Source: Camelus bactrianus
Lineage: Eukaryota; Chordata; Mammalia; Artiodactyla; Camelidae
Assembly (NCBI RefSeq): GCF_048773025.1
Contig: NC_133541.1
Span: 108,539,912-108,603,911, forward strand
DNA: 64,000 bases
Direction: 5' to 3'
The notes under the pieces are model-generated. The model saw only the letters and a program-made list of their open reading frames with translations. It was not told where the DNA came from and made no database searches. The position numbers and the translations under genes were made by a program. Shown one piece after another: positions 44,430-53,863 of this stretch (the first letter of the stretch is position 1; the number at the start of each line of letters is the position of its first letter).

Positions 44430-44635
44430 TGATGCTGCCCTGTCCAGCACAGTAGCTATTAGCCACATGTGGCTATTTAAATACAAATCAGTTAAAATTA
44501 ATAATTCAGTTCCCCAATAGCACCAGCCACAGTTCAAGTACTCAGTAGCCACATGTGGCTACCACATTAGATTGCACATGTATAGAACATTTCCATCATC
44601 ACAGAAAGTTCTATTGGATAGCATTGCTCTGGGGG
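44430..44635. mobile_element. hAT-Charlie-type DNA transposon relic (CCACATGTGGCT family)
   Basis: Contains TAGCCACATGTGGCTATTTA, AATTCAGTTCC, CAAGTACTCAGTAGCCACAT and the end GAAAGTTCTATTGGATAGCA. This is a common non-autonomous DNA element; I am not sure of the family name. Confidence 0.65.
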
Positions 44636-44639
44636 CTGT

Positions 44640-44900
44640 AGGCAAATTAACTAGGTAGTTACAGTAAAGTGTGGTAGAGATGTATTTTGGCAGGAGAAAC
44701 ACAGGGAGCTATAGGAGCCTGGACAAGGGAGCATCTGGCCAAGATTTGGGACTGGGAAGTCTTTCTATAGGAAGAGACACCTTAGCTGAGACCCAGAAGT
44801 AGCCAAGCAAGAGCATAAGGAAGGGTATTCTCAGCAAGGGGAATAGAATATGCAAAGAGAGAGTATATTCAGGGAACTGAAAATTGTTCACTCTGAGAGG
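44640..44900 (-). mobile_element. Diverged L2 relic
   Basis: The order of motifs (GCAGGAGAAACACAGGGAGC, CTTAGCTGAGACCCAGAAGT, ATGCAAAGAGAG) follows the L2 complement seen at 25610, but at low similarity. Confidence 0.5.
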
Positions 44901-45249
44901 ACCATGGAGTTTGAAGCAAGCAAGGGGAAGTAACAAAGGTGGATCTGGAGAAATAAGCAGGGTCAGATATCAAGGGGCCCCATCAGCCCTGGGCAGAGCA
45001 TTGGGAGGCAGTGGACTGGGGGTGAGAGAGGGGGAGTCCACTGAATCTGACCCTCAACTGCCTCTGTGTCCCTCAGATTGGGATTGCCCAGGCAATGCTA
45101 GAGAGACGTCCTGGCCCCACAGCCTCACTGTACGCATGTGGAAGTCAAGGCCAGACAGTGGAAATGACTCTCCAAGTGAGTAAATCAAGGAACTTCCTGA
45201 CTCCTAGTCCAGTGCTCTTTCTCACACCGCACTCAGTCCCCCGGTTGGA

Positions 45250-45345
45250 CTGGCCACTTTTTAAATGTTTCAACAGCCACACGTGGCAAGCAGCTACCTT
45301 ACCAAACTGCACAGAAAGTTCTACAGGACTAACGACACTGGTCCT
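45250..45345. mobile_element. Second copy of the CCACATGTGGCT-family DNA transposon (partial)
   Basis: CAACAGCCACACGTGGCAAG and CACAGAAAGTTCTACAGGAC match the right half of the element at 44430-44635. Confidence 0.55.
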
Positions 45346-46059
45346 CGCGCTAGACCAGGCTCAAAGGACGATACGCTTCCCTGCTCAGAAACCCTTTTCT
45401 CTGCAGGGAGTAAAAATATACCTTCTCACACCCACACTGTCAGATGCTGCCATTTCTGCCCTCCCGTAGCAAGCTGCAAGGCCTCCCTCGCGCATGTCTC
45501 CAACAGCTCAGTAACAGGCATTTGGGATGGTGGCAAGACTCAGCACCAGGGAGAGAGATCTAGTCCCTGTCTCCCTTTGTGAAGCCTCTTGGCAGCCTGG
45601 CATAAGCCCCCTGAGTCAGCCAGAGCCTTCCGTGAAATTCAGCAATGTCTCTTCCTTTAGGAAATGGAGTTTCAGATTCCTCATCAGTAGAATGTGTAAT
45701 TCAGCCTTGTTGCTCCTGGATTGCAATATTTCCCCTGTACATGAAAGTTTCTCTCCAGAGGCCACAATCGTCATTGATCCTCTGTGAATCCACGAAGCAC
45801 AGCTTGGACTGGTTCCTGCTCATGGAGTCTTAAATGGCAGAAAGAACTTGAAGGGCTAAGGAGGCTCAAAGAGCTGGAATCTCCAGTTAGAACACTTGGC
45901 TTGCGCACCCTGGAGGAAGATTAGCTCTGAGCTTTAGCTGCTGAAATGCTGAGAGCAGTCAGCTTCTCCCACCTTCTCTTCCCCCTCTTCCTTCTTCGAG
46001 CCATGGATTCCCTGAAAATGCCTTCCTTGTTCAGGCCAAGGCATAGACATTAAGGAAAA

Positions 46060-46210
46060 AGAAGACTGGATATCAAAAGACTTGAGTTTGAGTTCTGGCT
46101 CTGCTGTGTGGCCCTGGTCAAGTCCCTTCCCCTCTCTGGCCCTCAGCTTCCCCTTCCATAATGTGAAGGAATCAGGCTAGATGATCATTAAGGGACCTTC
46201 CATGCTGACA
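46060..46210 (+). repeat. MIR SINE relic
   Basis: Sense MIR: TTGAGTTCTGGCTCTGCTGT, GTCAAGTCCCTTCCCCTCTC, CCATAATGTGAAGGAATCAG. Confidence 0.75.
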
Positions 46211-46279
46211 CTGTAAGGAAGTCCGAAAGTTCAGAGCATCTCAGTCTGAGAAATCAAAGTAAGCCAAGATGGTCAGGAA

Positions 46280-46480
46280 ATAATAACACTAATAGCTAAT
46301 TCTTAAAATTAACATGTACCAAGCATTGGACTAAGTGCTCTTAAATGCATTATTTTATGCCTTCCTTATCAGGACCTTATGATATCAGTACCGCTATTCT
46401 ATAGATGAGGATATTTTATAGAGGAGGCTTATAGTGGTTTAAGCCAATGGCTACTGAGAGGCATGGCTGGAGTTCAAACT
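46280..46480 (-). repeat. MIR SINE relic
   Basis: Complement of MIR: TGTACCAAGCATTGGACTAA, GTGCTCTTAAATGCATTATT, TATAGATGAGGATATTTTAT. Confidence 0.75.
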
Positions 46481-47495
46481 CAGGTAATAAATGTCTTCAG
46501 AGCTCACCTGGGGGAGATGAGACCTATGCTGAACTTCAAAAGCTGGGTGAAATTGGGATACACATAGGGTAAATCTCACAGCCCCACTCCTTTGCTACTT
46601 AATTATCCAACCGCACCCTCCGACCCTGACATCTCTGGTTTTGTTGATACTGTGTGACCAGCACTGAGCCAATCACATTGTGATTGCTGCTCTCAAAGGC
46701 CCTTTCTGACAGTTGGTTCTGATGCAGGTGGTCCCAGGACCTCGCTCTTTCCCTTTTTGTACCAGGGAAGGTGCCTTCTCAGTACCAGGGTAGAGACCAT
46801 GCAGACAACAGATCTTAGCATCTGGAGAGGAGAGAGCTCTATTCCACTTTTTGTGGGTCCCAGGACATCATACATGGTGAATGTGAAAGGAAAAATTAAA
46901 ACTCAAACCAGCTCACTTCAAGTAGAGGAGATACATATAATTCTGTCAACATCTTAAAATGAAATTCAGGAACGCATTTTGCAAAATTGTGCTTTCCAAG
47001 GAAACAGATACAGGATGGTATGTTGCAAGACCCTTGTCAAAGGAAAAAGATCCAAGGACAAGTGTTGCAAGACTGTGCTGCTAAAAGAAGTGGCTTCTTG
47101 GCCTATCAGCCCTGGAACAAAGCTTCTTCAGACCCACCCCTTGACTGGACAGGAGAGACTAAAGTCCAGGGAGGGGAAGGCATGTGCCCAAGGAAGGAAA
47201 GGGAGTTGTTGACGAGCTAACATCACAACCCAGGCTTCACCTCTCGCCTGCGGATCTTTCCTCTGTTTCTCAAACTCATCACTTCCGCTTTTGTTCCAGA
47301 TCCCCAGACCACCCTCCACCCTCACACCCTCTTGGTCAGCATCCAGGATCAAAGGATGGGACTAGATCTGCGAGCCTGGATCTACACCAGCTGGATGACA
47401 GGGACCAGAGCCAGCGGGAGGCGGTGGGGGGGGGACCCGGAGAGGAAGGAGCAGTGTCTGAGGCCCGACCTCAGAAAGGAAGCCTGGTCACCAGG

Positions 47496-47505
47496 GGGAA
47501 TTTCC
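47496..47505 (+). promoter_or_regulatory. kappaB site GGGAATTTCC (intergenic, first of a pair)
   Basis: Exact GGGAATTTCC inside the near-palindrome GGGGAATTTCCCC (47495-47507). It lies about 4 kb upstream of the inferred distal TNIP1 promoter and 130 bases from a second exact copy. Confidence 0.45.
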
Positions 47506-47625
47506 CCGGGTGAGGTCTCATGTCTATGCAAATGCTGCACTGCAATTAACCTGGACCCCGCACGGGAGAGGGGCAGGGGGACCGGGCACCCTGGGAGAGG
47601 CAGGAGGTGGGGAAGGCAGGTGATA

Positions 47626-47635
47626 GGAAATTCCC
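47626..47635 (-). promoter_or_regulatory. kappaB site GGGAATTTCC (intergenic, second of a pair)
   Basis: The plus strand reads GGAAATTCCC, an exact inverted copy of the site at 47496-47505. Two exact high-affinity sites 130 bases apart in a moderately GC-rich, apparently repeat-free stretch suggest an enhancer. Confidence 0.45.
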
Positions 47636-48814
47636 GGGTACCAGGCTTTGTGCTGGGATCTCTGGCTGCTTGATCTCATTTTGTTCAGGGAACACCCTCC
47701 TAGGTAGGAAAGTTGAGAGCCTGAAGCCTAGTGGAGAGGAAGGCGCATTTGCCCATGAGAATGAGAAATTCACCCCACGTGGAGAGCCAGCCTCACACAG
47801 AGGCAATGATGATGATGGATCTGGTGCTACAGCTACTGACCAGGGTGACAGTAAGGGGCCCTGCGTCTGAGAAGCCTGGCAAAGTTTCATTTTAGGTTTC
47901 CATCTCACTCACCTGGGGAGTTTTATCCTGGAACAGCAAAAAGTTATCGAGAGATAGTTACCCTGACTCCCCATGGGCAAATCCCAGGGCTCAGGTTTTC
48001 CCAGGCCCAACGGTGGGAGGTTGGGGGTGGCAGGTGGCGCTGTTAACCCTTTCACCACCAGCTTCCACCACCAGCTTCTAGAGCACTCCGAGAAAAGCGA
48101 ACAGGGTGAGACAGGGGCTTCTGGAGGAAAAGCTCTCTCCCTCCTGCATCTGTATGTTTCACTCACCGTGAGCCTCACTGCCTCCCCGGAAGCCTTCCCT
48201 GGGGATTCGGCTCCAAAGCAAGGCTGATCCCGCTTCTGCTTCTCTGGGGAGCTGGTCTAGCTTCCCCAGAGCTCAAATCAGGGCAGTTAGGCTCAAAGTC
48301 TGTCTCTTCCTGTGGAAGAACAGAAGGAGGAACGGACACAGGGCCGGCGGGTCCCAGGTCCCGGGAGCTGTGTGCTGCACACCAAGGCTGTGTGCCAAGA
48401 AAAGCAGGAACGTGAACACACCCCAGGGAGTGGGTGTGAAAAGCAAGTTTGAGTACTTGTGTGAGGCCTTTCCTGTGTGGCCAGCAGTGCGTCTATGGCC
48501 AGCAGTCTGTCTTTCTGTTTGTGACCAGTGTATTTGTAGGCCTAATCATTCTTCTTTCTGGCGTCAGCATGTGCTTCTGGTTCTGGGTACACAGTGTGTG
48601 TGTCTCTGTGGGGACGCCAGGTGGTGACTTGGAATTCTGTGCGTGTGGTAAGGAGTGCTTAGGGGCTTTGAGTGGATACCAGATGTGTGGGAAAGTGGGA
48701 GTGGAAATGGTTGGCCCTACACAGGTTGGGATCTCTGTGTCACCCCCCACCCTCCCATCCCCGCCCAGGGCTGTCTCCAGGTCAAGGTCCATGGCATCCC
48801 AGTGGGGCAGCCGC

Positions 48815-48886
48815 GGGGGGGGGGGGGTTCTGGCTGCAGCCAGCAGCACAACAGGCAGGGGGGCGGGGGGACCATCCCACAGGGGG
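48815..48886 (+). other. G-tracts with G-quadruplex potential
   Basis: A run of 13 G (48815-48827) is followed within 60 bases by three further runs of at least five G (GGGGGGCGGGGGG and AGGGGG). Confidence 0.6.
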
Positions 48887-49379
48887 AATTGTTTGTTCTG
48901 TTAACTGCTGCAACAGCTGGGCCCGGGGGAAGGGCCCATTCCCAGGCGGCTCTGGTTTAGGGCCTCCTCAGTCCTCACCACGCAGGGAAGTGGGTGGTGA
49001 GATGGCCCGCACCGGGGTCCTCTTCCTGCTCTAAAGCACTTTTCACCTCTCGGTTCCAAGGTGATGACACCTGACTTCACTGTGGCCTCCCTTTCTTGTT
49101 CTTCACAGCAGGTCAGGCAGTTTCCTGGGTCCCTTGCACCCCGATGTCTTTCTTCTCTTTTCTCTATCTCTGCTTCCCCCACCCTGGCCCACATCCCCAT
49201 CCCTCCGCATCCGGGGAAGAGCTGCAAGCCTGTCCAATGGTCTCCCAGCCACTGGGCTGGTCTCCTCCTCTGCCAAGGGCCCCAGAGATGGCTTTCTAAA
49301 GGACATCTCTGCTCGTACTACTCCCACCCCTAGCCCATTCAGGGGCTGGCCAGGACCCCGAGGGTAAAGGCCACACTCC

Positions 49380-49720
49380 AGCCTGGACTCTCTGTGGCAT
49401 TCCCAGATGTTGTCCTCACACTGGATGTGGGGCCCAGGGCCCCCAGGAGCACATCCCACTGCCTCTGCTTCCCACCTCTGTGCCTTTACGCAAGTTGGCC
49501 CCGCCTGGAACTCTCTTCGTCCTTCCATCTTTCACTGTTGAGAGCTTCTCTACCCATCTTTTGAGGTGCCTCTCATGTGCCCTCTTTCCAGGGAGTCTTT
49601 TTCAGGCCTCTCTGTGGTTAATCTGTGGCCTCTGCACTTGGTACCCCTTGCTACTGTGTGCTTGAATTTTTCTAATCTTTCCCCCCTTAGCTTTCGAGGG
49701 TAGGGAGGGACTCAGTTAAT
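49380..49720 (+). mobile_element. L2 3' end relic
   Basis: Sense L2: CGCCTGGAACTCTCTTCGTC, TTTGAGGTGCCTCTCATGTG, TTTTCAGGCCTCTCTGTGGT, TTTCGAGGGTAGGGAGGGAC. Confidence 0.7.
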
Positions 49721-49779
49721 CATCTGAGGCTGTTAAGACTCCACCTCTCTAAGCCTTCGTCTGCTGGGAAATGGAATCC

Positions 49780-50010
49780 AGCCTGTTTATTAATAACAAA
49801 GCTGATATGTATTGAGTCCTTGCTGTATCCCGGACAGTGTGCCACACAGATGCACACACATTGCCTTATTTCGTCTTCACAACAACCCTGTGAGATAGAA
49901 GCCTTTGTCATCCTCACTTTACAGATGGAGACGTCAAGGCATTGAGAGGCCAGTGACTCACCCCATGCTTGGCTGGGATTCAAATCCAGGGCGGCCTGCC
50001 CGCTTCCTTC
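49780..50010 (-). repeat. MIR SINE relic
   Basis: Complement of MIR: GTATTGAGTCCTTGCTGTAT, CTTCACAACAACCCTGTGAG, TCACTTTACAGATGGAGACG. Confidence 0.85.
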
Positions 50011-51279
50011 CCATAGATCTAACTACTGAGTAGAGGGCTCCGTGATAGAACCAGAATTTCCCGCTTGCCTAACTCCAGCTGTGAAGTGGGGAAGTGCCCT
50101 TAGGAAACCTGAGGTCTGAGGGGAGTGGGGAGGCATGTTGGAGTGGTGATTTACCGCTTCTGGGTTCTGAAATTCGGGTTGGGCAACTTGACACTTCTCC
50201 CTCCCGTTCGTTCAGTCTGATTTCTGCCATCAGAGGGAAGAGGAGGATATGTCAGCGGAGACGGCAGAGTAGGAATCAGGAGACGAGGTGTTCGTCACAG
50301 ATCTAGCCCTTAGTAAACCACGGCCATGGTCCTGCTCTGTGAGCCTCAATTTCCAGATTTATGAAATAAGAGAGTTGGCTGGGATCTAAGACCACTTCCT
50401 CTAAGACCACATCCAGCTCAGTAAGTCCATGATGTGCTGCCTCTATCTTCGGGCCATCTGTGTCACCACTTGGACCCTCAGTTGCCTCGTTGTTAGGAAG
50501 AGGGTGCTACCCCTGCGCTACAGCAGAGGATTAGCATGGGGGGGAGCTTCTCCTGCGGGATTACTCTGGCGATGACGCATGTTCTCAGCAGAGCCGGGAC
50601 ACAGTATATACATCAGCGTGTTTTAAATAGCCCACAGTTCCCACAATGCTCTCCAACAGCAGGAAATGTAACAGTGGCAATTCCCAAATAGTTGCTCTCT
50701 GCTTGGGTTTTAAAAGGGCAACCTCTTCCCAACCAGCCACTTCCTTTAGACACGTCCTCGTGGCCCTAAAACCAAGGTGGGTGCATCTCAGTCCAGAGCT
50801 GCTGAAAAGCATTTGCCCCGACGGGAGAGGCACAGCTCCAGGCGGGAGGGGGGCAGTGAGGAGCTGGAGGGAGGCTGACTGTGGGCTGAAGCCCTCTCAG
50901 AGGGGAGGAGTGAACAAAATGGAACGACGTACATGGTGTTTATAAAAGCATTGGACCGAAGCCAGGACTGCAGGGCTCCAGTTCTGTCTGCCGCTGAAAG
51001 GCTTTATGACCTGGGGCCAGTTGCTTCCTCTCTCGGGAGGTGGCAGTTGTCAGTCTGGCTGAAGGAGGTGAGACTTCCTGAAGCCCCGTCCACACTTAGA
51101 GCATCGGGACCATCCTCCTGTCCTCCCTCTTTGAGACAGTGGCAGTCTGGGCTTCTGCTTTCCCTTTCCTTTTAGTTTTAATTTAGTCCCCACCACTTCT
51201 CAGTTGAACTTTGGCCACAGAAACAACCTCCAGTGTCATCTAATGTGTTTTGCAGAGAGCTGAGTGGGAGGGACACTGG

Positions 51280-51408
51280 AACAGAAGCTCTTAAGGATTA
51301 GGACCACGATGGTCTAACTTTTTATATCTTTAGCATCTAGCACGTAGAAGGCATTCAACAAGGGGCTGCATGAGTGGATGGGTGGATGAATAAATGAATG
51401 AATGCGAG
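51280..51408 (+). mobile_element. L2 3' terminus
   Basis: Sense L2: CATCTAGCACGTAGAAGGCA, TTCAACAAGGGGC, ending in the typical GAATAAATGAATGAATG. Confidence 0.75.
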
Positions 51409-51499
51409 GGCTTGGATTCAGAATAGTGGCTAGTCCCTCCTCTGCCACAGCTCCAAGAAAAAAATGTGGTTTGTTCTGCAGGCACCTGGGACTCCGTGG

Positions 51500-51700
51500 G
51501 ATTACTGTAATAGCCTCCCAATTGGCCACTTTCCTTCATGGGCTTGCCTTAAATGCATGCTTAGATGTATACCTTCCCCACCCAAGAACCTCCAAAGGCT
51601 CACCCTGGGTTATAAGAGAAAATCCTGACATACAAGGTCCTCTATAATTGGATGCAAACTCCCCTTTCTAATCTCATCTCCCTCCTATTACTGACCAAGC
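51500..51700 (+). mobile_element. L2 internal relic
   Basis: Sense L2: TAATAGCCTCCCAATTGGCC, AAGAACCTCCAAAGGCTCAC, AAATCCTGACATACAAGGTC. Confidence 0.7.
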
Positions 51701-53103
51701 CCAGAACACAATACACTTTAAGAATTCAGAGAAAACCACATGTTGAGGGATTAGAATGATGTCTTATACACAGTGGTGCTCCCTTTGAACTATCCTCTTT
51801 CCTGGTTTCTCGGAATTCTAGAAATTCCTGGTTTTTCCACTTGTATGTTCCCCCTTGGCCTCATGGGGCCTCCCCACTTCTACTGCCTTGGATTCCATCA
51901 CTTTCCTTTCCATTCCAGCCTATTTTTCCCTCAGGGCATATTTTAAGGCACTTTCATATGTCTTTGGATGCTTCTGTGATCTGCAGCTGACAAATTCTTG
52001 AAAACAAAGCTCAAGAAAACATCTCGGGGGCCACCTCCTGGTTCCTACAATTGGGCCTGGCTCAGGGCAGGTGGTGCTGGCAGCTGACTCCAAGCCAGGC
52101 AGGCCCCCACTGCAAACTTCCACGGGTCATCTCCCGTACCCCACGAAGGCTGTGAGCTAGGTGGAACTGGTCCTTGTCTTACAGATGAAGAAACTGAGGC
52201 TCGGAGAGATGGCACGCTCACGGGCCGTCAGTGGCCAAGGTCTGACTCCACAGCTCTGAACCATGGTGTTAATTTATCTTTGGTAACAGTTAAATCAAGT
52301 TGGGCAAATACCCAAACTAGCTCTCAGCTGACCCTCACGGGGTTTGAATTCACGGCCTGGTGGAGGGAAGGAAGTGGGGAAGACACAAGGTGACTGTCTT
52401 ACTTTCAGACTCGTTACGTCAGAGATGAAGAGAAGGCATTTCAAAACTCCTGGGTCCAAGCCCTCACTGTACCAATGGAGATACTGAGGCCCAGTGAGGG
52501 CAGTGGCTGGCCCAAGGTCATGCAAGGCCAGACACAGCACGTTTCCCAACCTCCCCACCTCATTCTCGGCTCAGCTACTGCAATAAACACACTCTGAATT
52601 GCAGAAGAGGGCAGGTCAGCCAGGGTGGGGAGCGCAGCCCTCCAGCCAGCAGGCACCCACGTGCCGTGGTTGCTGGGGAACTTTAGATCTGAGTCTCAAG
52701 CAGAAACAGAGCTGGGGCCAGGGAGACAGAGAAACTGCGGCTGATCGCCTGCTTATCACCAATCTTCACCAAGTGGAAACTTTCCACAGGCCTCCCCAGA
52801 TCACAATCGCATCTGGCGCCCCTGAAGAGTTCAAAAGAGGAAGTCTAGGTTCGGTTGTAATGGACGCAGGGTGCACAGAGAAACATCCAGGCAGCAGAGG
52901 GGAGAGAGCAGGCTGGGCCAGGCCTCCCAGGCTGGACCCAAGCTCAGACCCCCATTTGGGATTCCCAGAAGGGGTAGGAAGACAGAACTCCCTCCTGGGC
53001 AGGTTAACACCTCAGGGTCTAACGAGGACAATCCAGGCTGCAGGCTCTAGGTCACAAAAACAGATCCCCCTTAGAAATGTATTTATGTGTCTGCATGTCT
53101 CTT

Positions 53104-53109
53104 TTTATT
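53104..53109 (-). terminator. ANXA6: Likely ANXA6 poly(A) signal AATAAA
   Basis: The plus strand reads TTTATT, so the minus strand reads GTAAATAAAAAG. It is the only canonical hexamer found about 0.7 kb below the stop codon, and the sequence after it (toward 53080) contains a plausible cleavage region. Confidence 0.5.
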
Positions 53110-53803
53110 TACAGAGAGAAGACATGGAAAGGGAATGGTGTGGAGGCATATCCTAGAACGTCAGTGTTAGAAGAGAAAGCCCGGATCGTTTTGTCAAACT
53201 CTCTCATTTTGTAGATAATAAAATAGACTCAGGGAGGGAAAGAGATTGGCTCAAGGTCATAAGGCAAGTGTGTGGCGGACGCAAATTTGAACCCAGGTAT
53301 TTGGACCCAGGGTTCAGGGCTCTAGCAACCAGGACGGAGGCAGCGGAACTGCTGGAAGACACTTACTGTTTCCCTCCTTCCCCCAGGACACTCCACTGGC
53401 ACCTGCCACCACACCCCACCATGCGAAGCACACACATCACTCACTTCACAGACAAAGGCTCAGTATGGTTTTGAATTTGACAAAGCCCAAACCAGGACAG
53501 GGGCTGTGATGAGGCACAGAAGCTAGGAAGGTGTGAGGAGGAAGATGGGGAGCGGAGGCGGACGGGATCAATGGTTACGGTTCTTCAGCCGCTCAGAGGT
53601 GAGCAAGAGCGACTGTGCTGGGCCCTCAGTGGCTCATGGGAGCAGCAGCCTTTCCTAAACCCCAGTTGAAGACGAGAGCCCACCCCGCCCCCGCCCCATC
53701 CCTTCCTTAGTCTCTGGAGCTGGAGCGGAGCAGTCAGGCTGGGTGGTGGCGGGTGGTGCTGCTGACCGTCGCTCGGCAGAGGTGCCCACCAGTGCCGGTG
53801 GTC

Positions 53804-53863
53804 CTAGTCCTCGCCTCCACAGATAGCCAGCAAGGCCTTCAGGAAGTCCCCAGAGGTGTCGCC
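53804..53863 (-). CDS. ANXA6: ANXA6 last coding exon (residues 655-673 and stop)
   Basis: 60 nt: [19 protein letters not shown] and TAG. The acceptor is CCCCTTCCAG. Human ends LLALCGGED, so one Leu to Ile change is visible. It holds the acidic residue that completes the calcium site of repeat 8. Confidence 0.97.
   Translation of the reverse strand, partial: GDTSGDFLKALLAICGGED

Larger units (their letters stand above)
43571..53084. other. Intergenic region between TNIP1 and ANXA6
   Basis: About 9.5 kb without a recognisable gene. It holds hAT-Charlie relics (44430-44635, 45250-45345), L2 pieces, several MIRs, the kappaB pair at 47496-47635 and G-tracts at 48815-48886. Two isolated donor-like sites at 47913 and near 48165 have no supporting exon. 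Confidence 0.75.
53085..53863 (-). other. ANXA6: ANXA6 terminal exon with 3' UTR (right edge exact, left edge inferred)
   Basis: The coding part ends at a TAG complement at 53804-53806. About 0.7 kb of 3' UTR would follow to a poly(A) site near 53085, judged from the only good minus-strand AATAAA (53104-53109). That length agrees with my memory of the human mRNA. The UTR contains a MIR-like relic at about 53165-53330. Confidence 0.6.

Noticed and set aside
47907-47913. Minus-strand donor-like CCCCAG|GTGAGT
   Set aside because: A good donor by itself, but no promoter elements at a sensible distance and no known exon.
52960-52972. GGGATTCCCA as another kappaB site
   Set aside because: It is one base short of the consensus, so it is not counted in the cluster.
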